From Subtercola boreus (GTDB lineage: Bacteria; Actinomycetota; Actinomycetes; Actinomycetales; Microbacteriaceae), in the NCBI RefSeq assembly GCF_003399645.1, contig NZ_NBXD01000007.1, positions 62,001 to 126,000 on the forward strand: 64,000 nt of DNA. Reading direction: 5' to 3'. Position 1 is the stretch's first letter; every line of letters begins with the position of its first letter. A program made the translations under genes and the position numbers. This document shows, piece after piece, positions 60,286 through 64,000 of the stretch. The notes beneath the pieces are model-generated. The model made no database searches. It saw only the letters and a program-made list of their open reading frames with translations, and had not been told where the DNA came from.

Positions 60286-61515
60286 TCAGAGCCCGGAGGG
60301 CAGCAGGTGGCCCATCCGGTCGCGTTTCGTGTCGAGGTAGCGTTCGTTGGCTGGGGTGCGGCCCACGATGAGCGCCTCCTGTGTCGAGACGCCGATGCCG
60401 TGCGCCTGCAACTGCCGAACCTTCTCGGGGTTGTTCGTGAGCAGGTGGATGTTCCCGAGTCCCAGGTCGCGGAGGATCGCTGCTGCGGAACCGTAGTCCC
60501 GCGCATCGACCGGCAGCTCCAGCGCGGTGTTGGCATCGATGGTGTCGAGCCCGTCTTCCTGCAGCCGGTAGGCGCGCAGTTTGTTGAGCAGCCCGATGCC
60601 CCGCCCTTCATGCCCGCGGAGGTATACGACGACACCACCATGTTCGGCGATGAGGTCGAGCGCGGCATCCAACTGCGGTCCGCACTCGCACTTCAGCGAA
60701 CCGAAAGCTTCGCCGGTGAGACACTCGGAGTGCACGCGCACCAGCGCTCCGGCGACCGACGGGTCACCCGAGACGATCGCCAGATGGTCGGCCCCGGTGA
60801 CCTGGTCGTGGTACGCCCGAAACTCGAACGACCCGTGGATGGTCGGCACCCGGGTCTCGACCTCGAAGGTGACGCGGGGTGAGGGTTCGACGGCCGCTCG
60901 GGGCGCGTCGAGCTCCGACAACCACGTCAGCAGCGCCTCGATCGTCGTCACCGGCAGTCCTTCACGCTCACCCAGCGCGAGCAGCCCGGGAAGCCGCTCC
61001 ATCGATCCATCGTCGGCCACGACCTCGCCGATCACGCCCACCGGCACCAGCCCCGCCAGTTTCAGAAGGTCCACCGTCGCCTCGGTATGCCCGGCTCGCT
61101 GCCGAACCCCACCCTCGACCGCGACCACCGGGAGGACATGCCCGGGCCGGATGAAGCTCGACGGCGAAGCCGTGCCCGATGCGAGCGTGCGCAGGGTGTG
61201 GGCCCGGTCGCTCGCGCTGATGCCCGTGGTCACGCCCGTCGACGCGTCGACAGTGACCGTGTAGGCCGTGCGCAGCGAATCCTCGTTGCGCACGACCATC
61301 GGCGGCAACTCCAGCTCGGCGGCGCGCGAGGCCGTCATGGGTGCGCAGAGGAAACCCGAGGTGTGCCGCACCATCCAGGCGATCCACTCCGGCGAGGCCA
61401 GCTCGGCCGCCAGGATCGCGTCGCCCTCGTTCTCGCGATTCTCGGCATCGGCCACGATCACGGGCCGGCCCGCCCTCAGGGCCTCGAGAACCTCGGGAAT
61501 GCTCGCCAGGCTCAT
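60286..61515 (-). CDS. ribBA: Bifunctional 3,4-dihydroxy-2-butanone-4-phosphate synthase / GTP cyclohydrolase II
   Basis: 409 residues from ATG 61515 with GGAG 7 bases upstream. The N-terminal RibB half has 'IVADAENRENEGDAILAAEL' and 'FIRPGHVLPVVAVEGGVRQRAGHTEA' (abbreviated core). The C-terminal RibA half carries the zinc ligands in 'HSECLTGEAFGSLKCECG' and 'YLRGHEGRGIGLLNKLRAY'. It feeds both entry branches of riboflavin synthesis. It overlaps the ribE stop by 4 bases (ATGA). Confidence 0.96.
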   Translation of the reverse strand: MSLASIPEVLEALRAGRPVIVADAENRENEGDAILAAELASPEWIAWMVRHTSGFLCAPMTASRAAELELPPMVVRNEDSLRTAYTVTVDASTGVTTGISASDRAHTLRTLASGTASPSSFIRPGHVLPVVAVEGGVRQRAGHTEATVDLLKLAGLVPVGVIGEVVADDGSMERLPGLLALGEREGLPVTTIEALLTWLSELDAPRAAVEPSPRVTFEVETRVPTIHGSFEFRAYHDQVTGADHLAIVSGDPSVAGALVRVHSECLTGEAFGSLKCECGPQLDAALDLIAEHGGVVVYLRGHEGRGIGLLNKLRAYRLQEDGLDTIDANTALELPVDARDYGSAAAILRDLGLGNIHLLTNNPEKVRQLQAHGIGVSTQEALIVGRTPANERYLDTKRDRMGHLLPSGL

Positions 61516-62147
61516 GATCTGCTCCGAAACGACAGCAGTCGCTCCACGTGCCGGGCCAGGATGTCCGTCTCGATGTTCACGGTGTCGCCCGCGGCGAGCG
61601 AACCCAGTGTCGTGGCGGCGAGCGTCTCGGGAATGAGCGAGACCTCGAACCAGTGCCCTTCGCCTGTAGCGGGCTCCGGATGCCCGGGGGAGCCGTCGAC
61701 GTTCGACACCGTCAGAGACACCCCCGCCACCGCGATCGAGCCCTTGTCGACCACGAGGGCAGCCAGGTCGTCGTCGAGGCTGAAACGCAGCACGCTCCAC
61801 GCCTCACCGGGAGTCACGGCCAGAACGGTGCTCGTTCCGTCGATGTGGCCCTGCACGATGTGCCCGCCGAGCCGGTCGCCGACGAGGGCGGCGCGCTCGA
61901 GGTTGACCGCATCGCCCGGCCGCAGGGTGCCGATCGTCGACATGTCGAGGGTCTGCTGCATCACATCTGCCGTGAAGCTGTCGTCGGTCTGGGCGACGAC
62001 GGTGAGGCAGACACCGCTCACCGAAATGGAGTCTCCGTGCTTGGCGCCCTGAACGGCCAGCGGCGCACGCAGGGTGAGCCGCATGACGTCGGCGCTGGGC
62101 TCCAGGGCGAGAACCTCGCCCCGCTCTTCAATGATTCCGGTGAACAC
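61512..62147 (-). CDS. ribE: Riboflavin synthase, alpha subunit
   Basis: 211 residues from GTG 62147, with AAGGAG 7 bases upstream inside the end of ribD. Two lumazine-binding domains repeat the pattern: 'FTGIIEERGEVLALE', 'DSISVSGVCLTVV', then 'GHIVQGHIDGTSTVLAV' and 'GSIAVAGVSLTVSNV'. It dismutates two lumazines to riboflavin. It overlaps ribD by 20 bases. Confidence 0.96.
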   Translation of the reverse strand: MFTGIIEERGEVLALEPSADVMRLTLRAPLAVQGAKHGDSISVSGVCLTVVAQTDDSFTADVMQQTLDMSTIGTLRPGDAVNLERAALVGDRLGGHIVQGHIDGTSTVLAVTPGEAWSVLRFSLDDDLAALVVDKGSIAVAGVSLTVSNVDGSPGHPEPATGEGHWFEVSLIPETLAATTLGSLAAGDTVNIETDILARHVERLLSFRSRS

Positions 62148-63243
62148 TGTCGGTCTCCTTCATGGTTGTCGCGATGGTGGGTGGGACACGAACGGGCGCG
62201 GGATGCGCAACGATGCGCACATCCGCATCCAGCAGGTCGATCGACGTGATCGACAGGCGGCGGGCCTCCCCGATCGACGCAACACCGAGGTCACCGAGGG
62301 CGAGTATCGGCCCGCCGAGCAGTGCGGGGGCGAGGTAGACGACCAGCTCGTCGACCAGGTCGGCTTCGATGAAGGCACTGGCGAGCGTCGGGCCGCCCTC
62401 GACGTACACCGACCGCACTCCCGCGGCGAACAGGTCGGCCAGTACGGCGGCGACGTCGTGCGTACGGTACTCACGCACACGCTCAGGATGCTGCCACACC
62501 GCCCGATCCAGAGGCGCTCCGCGCAGACCGATCACCACGGGCACCGGCTGGTGCGCGAACGGGTCGCCGTCTGCGCCGCGAGCCGTCAGAGCGGGGTCGT
62601 CGGTCAGAACGGTACCCGTTCCCACGACGATCGCGTCGACACGGCTCCGGCGCGCATGCACGTCGAGGCGGGCATCCGGGCCTGTGATCCAGCGGCTCGA
62701 CCCGTCGGCCGCGGCCGCGCGCCCGTCGAGGCTCGATGCCCACTTCAGTGTCACGTGCGGCCGCCCCGCGCGCACCGCGGTGAGCCAGGGCCGGATGCTC
62801 TGCTCCACGTCGTTGGCCGCGATGCCTCCCTGCACCGGCACTCCCGCCGCGTCGAGGCGTCTCGCGCCCCCAGCGGACTCCACCCCCGGATCGTCGACAC
62901 CGAAGTACACCTCACCGACCCCCGCAGCGACCAGTGCCTCGCTGCACGGACCCGTCCGGCCCCGGTGGTTGCAGGGTTCGAGGGTGACGACGACGGTCGC
63001 ACCCCGGGCGAGCGCGGGTGAGGCGAGGCGGGAGAGAGCATCCTGCTCGGCATGCGGTGTTCCGCTGCCACGGTGCCAGCCTTCGGCGAGAATGCTGCCG
63101 TCCGGGCCGAGAATGACGCAGCCGACCTGCGGGTTGACACCCCAGGCGGGCCCGTTTTGAGACAGCTCGACGGCCCGGGCCATCGCCGCAGCGATCTGCA
63201 CGGCCTGAACAGCCTCGGCTGCCTTCTCGCTCGCTGCATGCAT
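62128..63243 (-). CDS. ribD: Bifunctional diaminohydroxyphosphoribosylaminopyrimidine deaminase / 5-amino-6-(5-phosphoribosylamino)uracil reductase
   Basis: 371 residues from ATG 63243; the open frame beyond it overlaps the riboswitch. The deaminase domain has the zinc motif 'GTPHAEQDAL' (HAE) and 'VTLEPCNHRGRTGPC' (PCxxxGxxxxC). The reductase domain has 'HVTLKWASSLDGRAAAADG', 'SRWITGPDARLDVHARRSR' and 'YVEGGPTLASAFIEADLVDEL'. It carries out steps two and three of the pathway. First gene of the operon, directly under the FMN riboswitch. Confidence 0.95.
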   Translation of the reverse strand: MHAASEKAAEAVQAVQIAAAMARAVELSQNGPAWGVNPQVGCVILGPDGSILAEGWHRGSGTPHAEQDALSRLASPALARGATVVVTLEPCNHRGRTGPCSEALVAAGVGEVYFGVDDPGVESAGGARRLDAAGVPVQGGIAANDVEQSIRPWLTAVRAGRPHVTLKWASSLDGRAAAADGSSRWITGPDARLDVHARRSRVDAIVVGTGTVLTDDPALTARGADGDPFAHQPVPVVIGLRGAPLDRAVWQHPERVREYRTHDVAAVLADLFAAGVRSVYVEGGPTLASAFIEADLVDELVVYLAPALLGGPILALGDLGVASIGEARRLSITSIDLLDADVRIVAHPAPVRVPPTIATTMKETDSVHRNH

Positions 63244-63319
63244 CCGGAATCCTCGCCCATGACGGCACCCGGGTAGCGCAAAACGCCCGCGCACCCCCAC
63301 GGCGACGCGGGACTGCACG

Positions 63320-63490
63320 CGTGCACCTCTCATCCGGACTCCTGGCCGAGCAGGCCCGAAGACCTGCCACGCCATGACCGTCGGTCTCGGAATTCCACCG
63401 AGTCAGCCACGCTCTTCTCCACGGTTGTGAAGTCGGGCGCAGCTCGCGGACTCTCACCGCCGGTTCGGATTCTCACCGACCCCGGGCACG
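63320..63490 (-). promoter_or_regulatory. FMN riboswitch (RFN element)
   Basis: Read on the minus strand, the conserved RFN blocks come in order: CGGGGTCGGTGAGAATCC, ACCGGCGGTGAGAGTCCGCG, then ACTCGGTGGAATTCCGAGAC with CGACGGTCA, and AGTCCGGATGAGAGG. CGTGC (63486-63490) pairs with GCACG (63320-63324) to close P1. It lies 77 bases before the ribD ATG. High FMN should stop expression; between P1 and the start codon no clear T-run is seen, so control at translation is likely, though not proven. Confidence 0.95.
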
Positions 63491-63542
63491 ATCCCGCCAG
63501 TGTACCCGCTGCAGATGCACCCGGGTCGGGGGCGCCGGACTG

Positions 63543-64000
63543 TTACAGCGTCGCGTCTTTCGGCGGTGCCAGCGCCTGCGACTTCGGAATGCGGCCGAGC
63601 CGGGAGGCAATGCCCCAGGAGGTCACTTTCGCGAGGGCCTCCACCACGATGCCGCTCGTCATCTTCGACTGGCCCTCAAGGCGTTCGACGAACGTGATGG
63701 GGAACTCGCGAACGACCCCGCCCGAGCGCTCGACAAGCCAGGCGAGCTCGATCTGGAAGCAGTAGCCGGCGCTGTCGAGGCGCGAGAGGTCGAGGTCACG
63801 AAGCGTCGCTGCGCTGAAACCACGGTAGCCCGAGGTGATGTCGTGCAGCTTCGACGAGAGCATGATGCGGGCGTAGGTCGTACCCGAACGGGAGATGAGC
63901 TTGCGGTACCACGGCCAGTTCTCGGTCTTGCCCCCGGCGATCCAACGGGCGCCGATACCGAGGTTCGCGCCCCCGTCGAGCAGTTTCAGCAGTCGGGGGA
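63543..64000 (-). CDS. Polyprenol monophosphomannose synthase-like GT2 protein (partial, C-terminal part)
   Basis: The frame is open to the window end and gives about 152 residues. 'LLKLLDGGANLGIGARWIAGG', 'NWPWYRKLISRSGTTYARI', 'LHDITSGYRGFSA', and 'GYCFQIELAW' with 'EFPITFVERLEGQSKM' match the C-terminal half of dolichol/polyprenol-phosphate mannose synthases (Ppm1/DPM1 catalytic domain). The enzyme moves mannose from GDP-mannose to polyprenyl phosphate for use outside the membrane by GT-C enzymes. The N-terminus lies outside. No C-terminal membrane region follows. Another GT2 donor specificity is possible. Confidence 0.88.
   Translation of the reverse strand, partial: PRLLKLLDGGANLGIGARWIAGGKTENWPWYRKLISRSGTTYARIMLSSKLHDITSGYRGFSAATLRDLDLSRLDSAGYCFQIELAWLVERSGGVVREFPITFVERLEGQSKMTSGIVVEALAKVTSWGIASRLGRIPKSQALAPPKDATL

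Noticed and set aside
63314-63325. TGCACGCGTGCA palindrome as an operator
   Set aside because: It overlaps the 3' strand of riboswitch stem P1 and is explained by that pairing.

Overview
The window is a high-GC actinobacterial chromosome segment. Gene content and order point to the Actinomycetia, and probably to Microbacteriaceae or a close relative: a DprE1/DprE2/UbiA set without visible mycolate genes, a ponA2–RidA–acs–6C RNA–tad–topA block that resembles the mycobacterial one, and a complete rib operon behind an FMN riboswitch. The family assignment is an inference; no 16S or other marker is present. No phage, IS element or CRISPR array was seen.

Layout. (1) 1–6.2 kb: a visibly lower-GC envelope-glycan block with the tail of a membrane protein, an acyltransferase-3 protein, a large secreted CBM/FN3/beta-helix protein and a membrane-anchored PL14-like protein. 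(2) 6.3–11.3 kb: UDP-glucose dehydrogenase, malate:quinone oxidoreductase, an orphan LuxR-type regulator with a degenerate receiver, and a membrane-anchored esterase. (3) 11.4–16.4 kb: two cyclic-di-GMP enzymes (GGDEF-EAL and GGDEF) around a secreted beta-helix protein, the second one overlapping a PAP2 phosphatase. (4) 15.8–20.0 kb: the decaprenylphosphoryl-arabinose route (PAP2, UbiA, GtrA, DprE1, DprE2). (5) 20.0–27.3 kb: a DUF559 endonuclease-like gene between two copies of a palindromic repeat, then a three-gene minus-strand exopolysaccharide operon (BcsB-like, GT-C-like, MshEN-GT2 synthase). A third repeat copy lies beyond it. (6) 27.3–31.6 kb: a copper-handling trio (membrane protein, YcnI, CopC), an SOS-box-controlled Rv2578c-type radical SAM gene, thymidine kinase, duplicated terminator hairpins and tRNA-Pro. 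(7) 31.7–38.1 kb: metallophosphoesterase, PASTA-bearing class A PBP, DUF4177 protein, RidA, acetyl-CoA synthetase. (8) 38.2–42.3 kb: 6C RNA and a Tad pilus locus whose last gene has no in-frame stop before topA. (9) 42.6–55.9 kb: topA-tmk-holB-hydrolase, TetR regulator, tRNA-Thr, oxidoreductase, PBP4-type carboxypeptidase, nicotinamidase, SpoU methyltransferase, purU, folD. (10) 56.1–64 kb: ABC exporter, MHS transporter, ribD-ribE-ribBA-ribH under an FMN riboswitch, and the C-terminal part of a dolichol/polyprenol-phosphate mannose synthase-like protein running off the end.

How it fits together. Much of the first 27 kb is about making, remodelling and controlling surface polysaccharide. UDP-glucuronate supply (ugd), lipid-linked arabinofuranose (Dpr genes), a probable c-di-GMP-binding glycosyltransferase with a BcsB-like partner, secreted glycan-active beta-helix and lyase-like proteins, and two c-di-GMP turnover enzymes lie close together. 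The most interesting candidate system is the MshEN-GT2/GT-C/BcsB-like operon with the nearby c-di-GMP enzymes: a possible c-di-GMP-gated exopolysaccharide machine in an actinobacterium. The second half is mainly conserved housekeeping.
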